A stretch of DNA of 64,000 nt from an uncultured Alphaproteobacteria bacterium. GTDB taxonomy: Bacteria; Pseudomonadota; Alphaproteobacteria; Rhizobiales; Aestuariivirgaceae. The notes beneath the pieces were generated by a model, which had not been told where the DNA came from, did not search any database, and saw only the letters and a program-made list of their open reading frames with translations. Shown here piece after piece: positions 16,291 to 24,879 of the stretch (its first letter is position 1; every line of letters starts with the position of its first letter). Position numbers and translations under genes: made by a program. The stretch lies in contig CALMWF010000035.1 of the NCBI GenBank assembly GCA_937873445.1, forward strand, positions 38,217 through 102,216, given 5' to 3'.

Positions 16291-18492
16291 TCAGAAGTCG
16301 ACCGCGAAACCCGCATAAATGGTGCGCCCCGGCCCCGGCACATTGTCCTTGGCCTCGCCCAGGAAGGTCGGCGCGATCTCATGCCCGCCCAGCGGCGTCT
16401 CGTAATAGCTGTCGAGAATATTGTCGACGCCAGCCGTCACATGGAAGCGTTCATAGTTCCACGTGCTCTGCCAGTTGAGCAGCGCATAGGCCTCGGTGGT
16501 CAGTTCCTTGCGGTCGGCGTCCACCTTGGTCTTGGCGGTCACAAACTGCAGCGACAGTGTGTTGCTCCAGATGTCACCCTTCTGCTCCAGCGCCACGCGC
16601 CCGTTAAAGGGCATCATGTGATAGAGATTGCCACCCGTGTCCTTGTTCTTGCCGCGCACCACCGACAGTGAACCCGACAGGGCCAGTTCGCCCACCGGCG
16701 ATTCCTTCGCCAGCCGCACCCGGCCCCAGGCGTCGAAACCATACATTTCGGCGTCATGGTTCACGAATTGCAGGTTGGAGAAGCTTCCCGCCGGTGCCGC
16801 GGTGGAATCGTTGACAAACCTCACCCCGATGTAATCGTCCACATAGGAGTAGAACGGCGACACCGACAGGCTCCAGGCGTCATCCGCCGCATCCTTCAGC
16901 GTAGCGGTGATGGAGAAGTTGTGCGCCACCTCCGGATCGACATCGAGGTTGCCCATATAGCCGTTGCCGTCGCCAAACCAGCCGATCATGTTCTTCGACA
17001 TCTGGCCGGGCATGGTGTTGGCCGTGCTCCACACATAGCGCTCATAGAAATTGGGCGAGCGCGTCTTGCGGGCATAGCCGCCGTTCAGCGTGAAATTATC
17101 GGACGGCTTGTAGGTCAGCATCGCCGTGGCATCGAAGTTCACGTCGGTCTTGTCGTGGTCCTTGGCGTTGAAGGCCGCTGCGTCGGCGCCATAGCCCATC
17201 GCCGGGTTGACGTTGTAGCCCTGCACATCGCCGGTGTTCATCCACACGATGTCATTGCGCACGCCAACCAGGGCCGACCATTGTTCGCTTAGCTTCTTGT
17301 CCCATTCGATGAAGGTGCCCAGCCGCGTGCGCTCACCGTTATTGATAAGCTGATAGGTGTCGCAACACATGCCGGGCTTTCCCACCACCGGCGGCCACCA
17401 TTCATCCAGCAGCTGGCGGTGCAGCTCGTTGCCGATCTTGAGGGTGCTGCCATCGTCCATGCTGTGGGTGAGCGACAGCTTGTAGCCGAAATCCTGGCCC
17501 TCCGTATCCATGGGCATGTCACGCCCGGCCGGGTTGTTCAGATACTTCTTGTCCTGAAGATAGTTCATGTTGTGGCGGACATAGTTGTAATAGGCCAGCG
17601 CGTTGACGAGGCCCCAGTCCGTGTCCTTCTCCTGGGCCGCGCTGATGCCGAAGGACTTGTTGTAATTCATGTCCATGCGCTGGTTCATGTATTCCTGTTC
17701 AGGCATGTATTGCCCACGCGCCTTCAGCGTGGTCACACCAAGATCACTCTTCAGGCCCAGCGTCACCTCGTGGTTCTGTGTCTCGAAGTGATTGGACAAT
17801 ACCTTGTCACCATGGCCGTCTTTAAAGTCGCTGCCCTTGGCCCAGTCGCCGGAATAGCTCAGGCTCGCCGTTTCGCCGTGAATTTCGGCATGCGCGCCAG
17901 CACTCACCACATGGCCGTTAAAGCGATAACCGGCATGAACATTGCCCGACCATGCGCTCGGCGGTGCGTCGATCTTGCCGGGGATTACGCCGGGATCATC
18001 ACTGGTGAATTTCGGCTTGTTGGTGACGATGGCAATGCCGCCGCCAATGGCGTCGCCGCCTGAGGAAACGCCCGAAACCGGCAGCGATACCTTAACGCTG
18101 CTGATTGTCCTCGGATCGATATAGGACAAGGGCGGGTTCATATGATTGGCACAGGCCGAAGTGATGTCGTTGCCATTGATGGTCTGGCGCAGCCGGTCAT
18201 CATTGAAGCCTCGCAGAACCGGCAGTTGCGAAACAGGACCCGCCTGCTGGATCTGCAGGCCCGGCGCCACATTCTGCAGCACCTCCGCCGTGGACGGCTG
18301 CGTCACCGCCATCTTCTTCACCACATCGGGCTTCAGGGAGATCTGCCCGGTGGTGGTGATGGCCTCCCCCGTCTCGGTATAGACGGTGATCTGGGGGATC
18401 TGATACGCATCCTGGGCCGCGCCAACCGTGGCACCGGCCACCAGTGCTGCGGTCCCAACGCCCAGCAGGGCCATCATTCGAGTCTTTGTCAT
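16291..18492 (-). CDS. TonB-dependent copper receptor (OprC/NosA type), copy 1
   Basis: 733-residue outer-membrane receptor. Seen: signal peptide ending near GAAQ, a TonB-box-like QIPQITVYT just after it, plug-domain PVLRGFNDDRLRQTINGN, then CANHMNPPLSYIDP, a long beta-barrel and a C-terminal FAVDF. OprC of Pseudomonas binds copper with CxxxM and HxM; here Cys114-x3-Met118 and His307-x-Met309 fit both. Met-rich MNQRMDMNYN precedes the HxM. AGAGGACA precedes the ATG. Paralogue of the next gene upstream; part of a TonB-receptor run. Confidence 0.9.
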   Translation of the reverse strand: MTKTRMMALLGVGTAALVAGATVGAAQDAYQIPQITVYTETGEAITTTGQISLKPDVVKKMAVTQPSTAEVLQNVAPGLQIQQAGPVSQLPVLRGFNDDRLRQTINGNDITSACANHMNPPLSYIDPRTISSVKVSLPVSGVSSGGDAIGGGIAIVTNKPKFTSDDPGVIPGKIDAPPSAWSGNVHAGYRFNGHVVSAGAHAEIHGETASLSYSGDWAKGSDFKDGHGDKVLSNHFETQNHEVTLGLKSDLGVTTLKARGQYMPEQEYMNQRMDMNYNKSFGISAAQEKDTDWGLVNALAYYNYVRHNMNYLQDKKYLNNPAGRDMPMDTEGQDFGYKLSLTHSMDDGSTLKIGNELHRQLLDEWWPPVVGKPGMCCDTYQLINNGERTRLGTFIEWDKKLSEQWSALVGVRNDIVWMNTGDVQGYNVNPAMGYGADAAAFNAKDHDKTDVNFDATAMLTYKPSDNFTLNGGYARKTRSPNFYERYVWSTANTMPGQMSKNMIGWFGDGNGYMGNLDVDPEVAHNFSITATLKDAADDAWSLSVSPFYSYVDDYIGVRFVNDSTAAPAGSFSNLQFVNHDAEMYGFDAWGRVRLAKESPVGELALSGSLSVVRGKNKDTGGNLYHMMPFNGRVALEQKGDIWSNTLSLQFVTAKTKVDADRKELTTEAYALLNWQSTWNYERFHVTAGVDNILDSYYETPLGGHEIAPTFLGEAKDNVPGPGRTIYAGFAVDF

Positions 18493-18607
18493 TGCCTGTC
18501 CTCTGTTTTGGCGGGCTGAAAATAATGTCAGCGCGCTGTTCATCACGTTACGGGTTGGTGTTGTTGCGGCGGCACCACTGGGCGCGATGCCGCCGGGTTT
18601 TGTGCGT

Positions 18608-21034
18608 CTAGAAGGAATAGCTGGTGCTGAGATAGAACGACCGTCCCGGCCCCGGAACGCCCGTGCCATACATCGAGGCCGTGCCGCGCGATCCGGTGGA
18701 AGCACCACCCGGAGTCATCAGGCCGACATTGCCCACTTCCCCCTGGAACGACATGGAGTTGCCCTCGCCCACATAGGCACCGCCGAGCGGCAGGGTGTAT
18801 TTCTTGTCGAGAATGTTCTCGACGCCGAAATTGAGCTTCCAGTTGTTCAGGGTATAGCTGCTGCGCAGATTGAGCAGGCTATAGGCCGGGGTGTGCAGTT
18901 CGTTGCGCATGGAGGACACATGGTCCTTGCCATCCACCATGACAAACTCCAGGGCGTTATCCCAGCCATTCAGCCTGTGGGCCAGCGTCACCTTGCCGTT
19001 CAGCGGCATGATGTTATAGAGCCCGTCATGCGTCACGGTGTTGACGCCGCGGGCATAGTTCAGGCTGCCGCGCAGGGCAAAATCACCCAGCGAGGACTTG
19101 GCCAGAGGCATGCGCACAGCCACATCAATACCGCCGATATTGGCGGTCTGATTGACATATTTCAGCATCACAAACTGGTTCGGCCCGGTGGTTGGAACGC
19201 TGCCCGTGCCCGTGACTGTCGGATCAGCGGGAAGATTGGTCGTCATGTTCCACTGCGCGGCATCGATGTAGTTTGAGACGTGGGTGAAGTAGGGCGAAAC
19301 CGTAAAACCGGTTTCGTCATCATCGCTGCGCCAGTCAGCCGTGAAGCTGATGGTGCGTGACGTTTCCTTCTTCAGGTTTGGATCACCCATATAGCCATTG
19401 CCGTCGCCGACAAAGTTGTTCATCTCCAGGGCCATAAGCCCACGCGACCAGTCATAGCGTTCATACAGGTTCGGCGACCGGTTCTTCTGCGCCAGACCAA
19501 GATCAAGCTTCAGATTGTCCTGTGGCTTGTAGGTCACGATGGACGACAGATCGAGGTTATAATCAACCCTGCTGCGATCCATGTTGTTGAAGTCAGCCGT
19601 GCTGCCCACCGAACTGGTCGTATAGAAGGTGCTGTAGCCCTGAACAGGACCGGTGTCGGTGGCAACCCGTTCCAGACGCACACCGAGCAGCGACTGCCAC
19701 TTGTCATTCCATTGCGATTCCCACTCGCCGAAGGCGGCCAGCCGGTCGCGCTCACCGTTATTGATGTTCCAGAACGTGTCCGGCGCCATGCCGCCCCGGC
19801 AATTCGCCACACCGGCCGTGTAGCCGCAATCGGGGGACGGCGGCCACCAGTCGTCGAGACGATAGAACTGTGCCTCGGCGCCCAGCCGCAGCGTATCACT
19901 GGCTGAAACCTCAATGTCCGATTTCAGTGACGCGCCAGTGGTATGGGTTTTGGTATACATCGGCATGCCCATCACATTCATGGGGCCCGACGGTGTTGCC
20001 AGCCAGCCGTACCACTTGTTGCGGTCGTCGCCGAAATCCATGAAGTGATCGACATACTGGTGATAGGCCTGTGCCTCCAGCTTGCCCCAGCGGAATTTTT
20101 CCTCCCAGCGCAGGTTGCCCATCAGCGACGTGTTGTCGAGCATGTCCATGCGCTGGTTGGGATACCACTCATAGGGAATTTTCTGCAGACCAAGCTTGAG
20201 ATCGAGAAGACTGTCGCTGTCCGTCCAGGCAAGGTCGACCGAATGGTTGGTGGCCTCATAGGCGGATGAGCCAACGGTCTTGCCCGGCAGCAGCGGCGTG
20301 TTGAGCGGCGGCACATAGGCCAGGGTGAAATTCTTGTAGTGCCCGCCCGCCTTGTAATCATCGGACTTCGCATAGGCGCCGTTATAGGTCAGGCTCAGAC
20401 TGTCGGTGGCCAGCGTGGTGTTGAGGTTGCCGCCAAAGCCATTGCCGTTGGAGCGGAAGAAGGCACCGACGTTGCCGGTCACCAGTGTGCCGCCCTCCTC
20501 CTTGGCGTTTTTGGCTGTCGCCTCGCCGGCAAATTTCGGCCGGGCCGACTTCACCGCAATGGTGCCACCGATGGCATCGCCGGAAACACTCACCGGGGCC
20601 ACGCCGGTCCACACCTTCACCTCGCCCACGCTGGAGGGATCAATGTAGGACAGGGCCGGATTCATGTGATTGGGACAGGACGCAACAATGTCCATGCCAT
20701 CCACCTTGGTGCGCAGCCGGTCATCGGCCAGGCCACGCATGGTGGGCAGGCTGGAAACACCACCCGCGCTGTAGACATTCACCCCCAGCACATCCTGCAG
20801 CAGGGCCGTCGTGTCACTGGTGGTCGCCCGCTTCTGCTCAATCTGGCTCCGGGTCAGCGTGGTGCTGCCCATCTTGGTGGTGCCGCTGCTGTCAGCATCG
20901 GTCTTGCCCGCCTGATTGGTGTAAACCGTGATCTGGGGAATTTGATAGGCATCCTGCGCCAGTGTCGAATGTGCGTTCAGCATCATCGCCGTGGCCCCCG
21001 CCCCCGCGAGGGCGATGATCTTTGTCCGTGTCAT
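18608..21034 (-). CDS. TonB-dependent copper receptor (OprC/NosA type), copy 2
   Basis: 808-residue paralogue of copy 1, with the same mature N-terminus QDAYQIPQITVYT. Seen: plug motif PTMRGLADDRLRTKVDG, copper-ligand motif CPNHM (Cys120-x3-Met124), NQRMDM, HxM at His330-Met332 and MGMPMYT, ending YLSTSYSF with a terminal Phe for barrel assembly. Longer than copy 1 mainly through loop insertions, including a Gly/Ser-rich segment before the last strands. AAGGACAG precedes the ATG. It lies 72 bases after tonB. Confidence 0.9.
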   Translation of the reverse strand: MTRTKIIALAGAGATAMMLNAHSTLAQDAYQIPQITVYTNQAGKTDADSSGTTKMGSTTLTRSQIEQKRATTSDTTALLQDVLGVNVYSAGGVSSLPTMRGLADDRLRTKVDGMDIVASCPNHMNPALSYIDPSSVGEVKVWTGVAPVSVSGDAIGGTIAVKSARPKFAGEATAKNAKEEGGTLVTGNVGAFFRSNGNGFGGNLNTTLATDSLSLTYNGAYAKSDDYKAGGHYKNFTLAYVPPLNTPLLPGKTVGSSAYEATNHSVDLAWTDSDSLLDLKLGLQKIPYEWYPNQRMDMLDNTSLMGNLRWEEKFRWGKLEAQAYHQYVDHFMDFGDDRNKWYGWLATPSGPMNVMGMPMYTKTHTTGASLKSDIEVSASDTLRLGAEAQFYRLDDWWPPSPDCGYTAGVANCRGGMAPDTFWNINNGERDRLAAFGEWESQWNDKWQSLLGVRLERVATDTGPVQGYSTFYTTSSVGSTADFNNMDRSRVDYNLDLSSIVTYKPQDNLKLDLGLAQKNRSPNLYERYDWSRGLMALEMNNFVGDGNGYMGDPNLKKETSRTISFTADWRSDDDETGFTVSPYFTHVSNYIDAAQWNMTTNLPADPTVTGTGSVPTTGPNQFVMLKYVNQTANIGGIDVAVRMPLAKSSLGDFALRGSLNYARGVNTVTHDGLYNIMPLNGKVTLAHRLNGWDNALEFVMVDGKDHVSSMRNELHTPAYSLLNLRSSYTLNNWKLNFGVENILDKKYTLPLGGAYVGEGNSMSFQGEVGNVGLMTPGGASTGSRGTASMYGTGVPGPGRSFYLSTSYSF

Positions 21035-21106
21035 GGTCTGTCCTTTGTCGCTCTCTGTTCATGTTGTTGGACAGGGCCTCTGTCAGCCGACCCCGACGGA
21101 TTGTTG

Positions 21107-22186
21107 TCATTCAAAATTGATCACCACCGAGAACCGCCCCGGCAGTTGCACCCCCGCTGGCACGGCTCCGAAGCCGCCGCGCACTGCCGCCATGGCCGCT
21201 GCCCGTGTGGACGCCGTCCCTGCGGCCGAAACCCCCACCGCCTGCCCCCCCGGCGTGATGCCGAAACTCACCACCACCCGGCCCTCTGGCGCGCTGCGCG
21301 ACAGGCGCGAGATGATGGTTGACCGCACCCGGCCCAGATAATCCCGGCGGGCCCGCATGGCTTGCAACGAGGCGGCCTGGCGCGCTGTGCTGGCAGCACG
21401 CGAAACACCACCCCTGGGCTTTGGCCTGCTCGCCGCCTTCACCGGCCTTGTGCTGCGCACAATGGTGGTGCGTTTGGCTTCGGGCCTCGGCTGAACCGCC
21501 GGCTTCACCACGGGCTCCGGCACGTCCGGAATGGCGAATTGCGCCGGGGTGATGGGCGGCAGTTCCGGCGGTGCCGGAACCTCCACCGCTTCCGGCGGGG
21601 CAAGCTCCGCGCTCAGATCCGTGAGCTCCGGCGGCGGTGGCACGGAAATCTCCTCCACCGCCGGGGCAGCACTCACCTCTTCCGGGGCGGGCGTGTCGGC
21701 CACCAGTTCCACCGTCACCACCATGGGCGGCGACAGCACGTCGTCATCGTTGCCGAAATGGGCCGGGGTTTCGCGCGCCACTGCAACAACGGCTGCCGCC
21801 GTGATGGCGGTGGCCAGGATGAACCCCGGCCAGCGCCGCGCCAGCCGCGCCACCGGCAGCGACAGGCGTTCGCCCGCCGCCGCCAGCACATTCCGGATGG
21901 TAAGGCTCGCCACGTCGCGGCTTGGCACCACCGGTCCCAGCGCGTCGCGCAGCGTGCGCCGGAACGGCAGAATGGCTGCCCCGGCACCGGCCGCCGAAGA
22001 ACCGTCCACGATGGCAGAAGCCACCTCTGTCACCTCCCGATGGGCACGGAAGGCAAAGAGGCTGATGGCCGACGCCATCGTGGACGGAGGGCAGCCAGCC
22101 CCGTCATCCCGCCGGGCAATGAACGGCAGAACGGCGGTAGCCGGAAGACTTTCGGCCGGCAGACAAACCGGACCAGACAAGGTCAT
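21107..22186 (-). CDS. TonB-family energy transducer
   Basis: ~359-residue TonB-like protein that would couple the proton gradient to the two receptors. Seen: a membrane segment (WPGFILATAITAAAVVAVA), a Pro/Glu-rich periplasmic spacer (EEISVPPPPELTDLSAELAP, then VPAPPELPPITP), a basic stretch, and the C-terminal TonB domain with RRDYLGRVRSTIISRLSR and GRVVVSFGITPGG. Odd: about 115 residues precede the membrane anchor, far more than usual. The start is uncertain; GTG at 22225 or internal Met codons are possible. Cotranscription with DUF2946-like and receptor genes is likely. Confidence 0.8.
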   Translation of the reverse strand: MTLSGPVCLPAESLPATAVLPFIARRDDGAGCPPSTMASAISLFAFRAHREVTEVASAIVDGSSAAGAGAAILPFRRTLRDALGPVVPSRDVASLTIRNVLAAAGERLSLPVARLARRWPGFILATAITAAAVVAVARETPAHFGNDDDVLSPPMVVTVELVADTPAPEEVSAAPAVEEISVPPPPELTDLSAELAPPEAVEVPAPPELPPITPAQFAIPDVPEPVVKPAVQPRPEAKRTTIVRSTRPVKAASRPKPRGGVSRAASTARQAASLQAMRARRDYLGRVRSTIISRLSRSAPEGRVVVSFGITPGGQAVGVSAAGTASTRAAAMAAVRGGFGAVPAGVQLPGRFSVVINFE

Positions 22187-22272
22187 GGACGTAACCCGGA
22201 TGAGTTCCCCGGCGCCGGACCTCACGTCCGGACGCCATGCGCAATGTCACCTGGCCGTGGCCAGTTGACGGT

Positions 22273-22683
22273 TCAGACGACGGGGAAAAGGACCGGGGGG
22301 CCGCGCGAGCGCGCCTCAATCACAGCGGTGGCCAGCGGCGCGCGCTCGCTCTCCACCGTGAACACCACCGGCACAACCGTGGCGGTGTAGGTGATTTCGG
22401 GGGCTGCGGTGTCAAGGCCGGGGGCGGCGGACAGCATGCAGACATCGCACATGGCCGCCATGAAGGAGGCTTTGCCGTCGTCGCCATTGCCGTGACAGTA
22501 ATCCAGCGTGATGCCATCAGGCAGATCGGCCTGGGCCACCGCCTTCTGCACCATGGTGCTGTAGGCGGCGTCGGCTTCCTGCGCATTGGTAAGCTTGCAC
22601 GACCAGCCAACCGTCACCGCCACCAGCGCATAAAGCGCCAGCACGACAACGCGCCAATGGGTGTGCCGCAGTCCTTGCATCAT
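22273..22683 (-). CDS. DUF2946-like small membrane-anchored protein
   Basis: 136-residue protein with one N-terminal membrane segment or signal anchor (VVVLALYALVAVTVGW), then a periplasmic part with two cysteine motifs, DYCHGNGDDG and CDVCMLSAAP, and a C-terminal EARSRGPP. These features recall DUF2946 proteins, which often sit beside TonB-dependent copper receptors. CAGGATT precedes the start; a second Met directly follows. First gene of the tonB-receptor run. A copper-binding or relay role is inferred from Cys/His content and neighbours. Confidence 0.65.
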   Translation of the reverse strand: MMQGLRHTHWRVVVLALYALVAVTVGWSCKLTNAQEADAAYSTMVQKAVAQADLPDGITLDYCHGNGDDGKASFMAAMCDVCMLSAAPGLDTAAPEITYTATVVPVVFTVESERAPLATAVIEARSRGPPVLFPVV

Positions 22684-22790
22684 CCTCAATCCTGCCAGAT
22701 CGCTATCGCTGCGCAAAACAGGTCAAAACGCCACAGGCCGAAAGAATAACCGGAGTCTCAATTGCTTCTATTCATACGGCTTCCGTCGCA

Positions 22791-22819
22791 TTGGACGCTC
22801 CCCCGTCTCGCTGCTAGAA
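22791..22819 (+). promoter_or_regulatory. Candidate promoter for icd
   Basis: TTGGAC (22791-22796), 17 bases, CTAGAA (22814-22819), 40 bases before the icd ATG, in a 176-base divergent gap with the DUF2946-like gene. Moderate match to the consensus. Confidence 0.4.
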
Positions 22820-22859
22820 GGCCTGATCACTCAGCTAACACCCAACAGGCAGGGCGCAC

Positions 22860-24071
22860 ATGACCAAAATCAAGGTGGCAAAACCCGTTGTCGAACTCGA
22901 CGGCGACGAGATGACCCGCATCATCTGGGATCTCATCAAGACCAAGCTGATCAAGCCCTATCTTGACGTTGACCTGCATTATTATGACCTGTCGGTGGAA
23001 AACCGCGACGCCACCAGTGACCAGGTGACGGTGGATGCCGCCAACGCCATCAAGAAACATGGTGTCGGCGTCAAATGCGCCACCATCACGCCGGATGAGG
23101 CGCGGGTGAAGGAATTCAACCTGAAGCAGATGTGGAAATCGCCCAACGGCACCATCCGCAACATCCTCGGCGGCGTCATCTTCCGTGAACCCATCATCTG
23201 CAGGAATGTGCCCCGCCTCGTTCCCGGCTGGACCCAGCCCATCGTCATCGGCCGCCATGCCTTCGGCGACCAGTATCGCGCCACTGACTTCACCTTCCCC
23301 GGCAAGGGCACGCTGACCATCAAATTCGTCGGCGAAGACGGCACGGTGATCGAGAAGGAAGTGTTCAAGTCGCCGGGTGCCGGTGTCGCCATGGCCATGT
23401 ACAACCTCGATGAATCGATCAAGGAATTCGCCCGCGCCAGCTTCAACTATGGCCTGATGCGCAATTACCCCGTCTATCTGTCCACCAAGAACACCATTCT
23501 CAAGGCCTATGACGGGCGCTTCAAGGACATCTTCCAGGAGATTTTCGACGCCGAGTTCAAGGCCGAATTCGACAAGCGCAAGCTCACCTATGAGCACCGC
23601 CTGATCGATGACATGGTGGCCTCGGCCCTGAAGTGGACCGGCGGCTATGTCTGGGCCTGCAAGAACTATGACGGCGACGTGCAGTCCGATACGGTGGCGC
23701 AGGGCTTTGGCTCGCTTGGTCTCATGACCTCGGTGCTGATGACGCCCGACGGCAAGACGGTGGAGGCCGAAGCGGCCCACGGCACCGTCACCCGCCACTA
23801 CCGCCTGCACCAGCAGGGCAAGCAGACCTCCACCAACTCCGCTGCCTCCATCTTCGCCTGGACCGGCGGGCTGAAGCATCGCGCCAAGCTTGACGACAAT
23901 GCCGCACTGGCCCGCTTTGCCGACACGCTGGAAAAGACCGTGGTGGCCACCATCGAGGCCGGCCAGATGACCAAGGATCTCGCCGTGCTGGTGGGTCCGG
24001 ACCAGAACTGGCTGACCACCGAGGGCTTCCTCGACGCGGTTGACCAAAACCTGCAAAGGGCACTGGCCTGA
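22860..24071 (+). CDS. icd: NADP-dependent isocitrate dehydrogenase
   Basis: 403-residue homodimeric IDH of the eukaryote-like type common in alphaproteobacteria, converting isocitrate to 2-oxoglutarate in the TCA cycle. Seen: [31 protein letters not shown] (substrate Ser/Asn loop), [21 protein letters not shown], and [22 protein letters not shown] with metal-binding Asp residues, then [12 protein letters not shown] for NADP. Full length, in the usual alphaproteobacterial neighbourhood with alaS and recA, although accessory genes have been inserted between. Confidence 0.96.
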   Translation: MTKIKVAKPVVELDGDEMTRIIWDLIKTKLIKPYLDVDLHYYDLSVENRDATSDQVTVDAANAIKKHGVGVKCATITPDEARVKEFNLKQMWKSPNGTIRNILGGVIFREPIICRNVPRLVPGWTQPIVIGRHAFGDQYRATDFTFPGKGTLTIKFVGEDGTVIEKEVFKSPGAGVAMAMYNLDESIKEFARASFNYGLMRNYPVYLSTKNTILKAYDGRFKDIFQEIFDAEFKAEFDKRKLTYEHRLIDDMVASALKWTGGYVWACKNYDGDVQSDTVAQGFGSLGLMTSVLMTPDGKTVEAEAAHGTVTRHYRLHQQGKQTSTNSAASIFAWTGGLKHRAKLDDNAALARFADTLEKTVVATIEAGQMTKDLAVLVGPDQNWLTTEGFLDAVDQNLQRALA

Positions 24072-24097
24072 CACCACCCCTCACCGGCACGGAAGGA

Positions 24098-24877
24098 ATG
24101 GCGGCCCTTGCCCCGTTCCTTTCGTGCTGGCGCCTGAAGGCCGATGGCCGGCTGATGACAACCGCCACCAGCCTGCTGCTGCCGGTGCGGCAGGACAGCC
24201 GCAGCCTGATGCTGAAGGTGGCCCGCCACTCCGAGGAGGCCCGGGGCAACCGCCTCATGGTCTGGTATGACGGTGACGGGGCCGCACCGGTGGTTGCCCG
24301 GCGCGGCGCCTGCCTGCTTCTGCTGCGTGGCGGCCCAAGCCTCGCCGAACTCTCTCAGCATGATGACCATGCCGCCACCCGCCACCTGTGCGCAGTGGCC
24401 CAGGCGCTGCACCGCGGGCGTGCCAGGCCCCCGCCCCGGCTGGTGACGCTGCGCCGCTGGTTTGCCGACCTGCTCACCGTCAGGGACAGTCCGGTCAGCG
24501 CCATGGCCCGCGCCCTGCTCGATGATGACCGCGACCAGTGCCCGCTGCATGGCGACCTCCACCACGGCAATGTCCTGTGGTTTGAAGAAACCGGCTGGGG
24601 CGCCATTGATCCCAAGGGCCTGCTCGGTCATCGCGCCTTTGACTATGCCAATCTCTTTCTCAACCCGACGGCCCGCATGGCCGCTGACCCCGCACGCTTT
24701 CTGGCGCGCCTCCGTCAGGTGAGCGAACAGGCCAACCTGCCCGAATTGTTGCTGCTGCGCTGGATCGTCGTCTGGGCCACGCTCTCGGCCCTGTGGCACA
24801 AGGAGGAAGGCAGCAATGGCGCAGCCGCGCGCGCCGTGGCCGCCTTGGCCGGAAGTGTTCTTGCGTCCCGAAGCTGA
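24098..24877 (+). CDS. APH(6)/hydroxyurea-type small-molecule kinase
   Basis: 259-residue protein kinase-like fold phosphotransferase of the APH_6_hur type, relatives of streptomycin 6-phosphotransferase. Seen: catalytic loop LHGDLHHGNVLW and the DFG-equivalent AIDPKGLLGHRAFDYANLF with metal-binding Asp, and RGGPSLAELSQHDDHAA in the substrate region. Starts 27 bases after icd with GGAAGG only one base from the ATG, so the exact start is unsure. Chromosomal housekeeping context suggests a native kinase and not a mobile resistance gene. Its 3' end stops 2 bases before the convergent histidine kinase gene. Confidence 0.75.
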   Translation: MAALAPFLSCWRLKADGRLMTTATSLLLPVRQDSRSLMLKVARHSEEARGNRLMVWYDGDGAAPVVARRGACLLLLRGGPSLAELSQHDDHAATRHLCAVAQALHRGRARPPPRLVTLRRWFADLLTVRDSPVSAMARALLDDDRDQCPLHGDLHHGNVLWFEETGWGAIDPKGLLGHRAFDYANLFLNPTARMAADPARFLARLRQVSEQANLPELLLLRWIVVWATLSALWHKEEGSNGAAARAVAALAGSVLASRS

Positions 24878-24879
24878 CC

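Noticed and set aside
24098..24877. Acquired antibiotic-resistance cassette
   Set aside because: No integron, IS or composition change; neighbours are core genes and the kinase family is broad.
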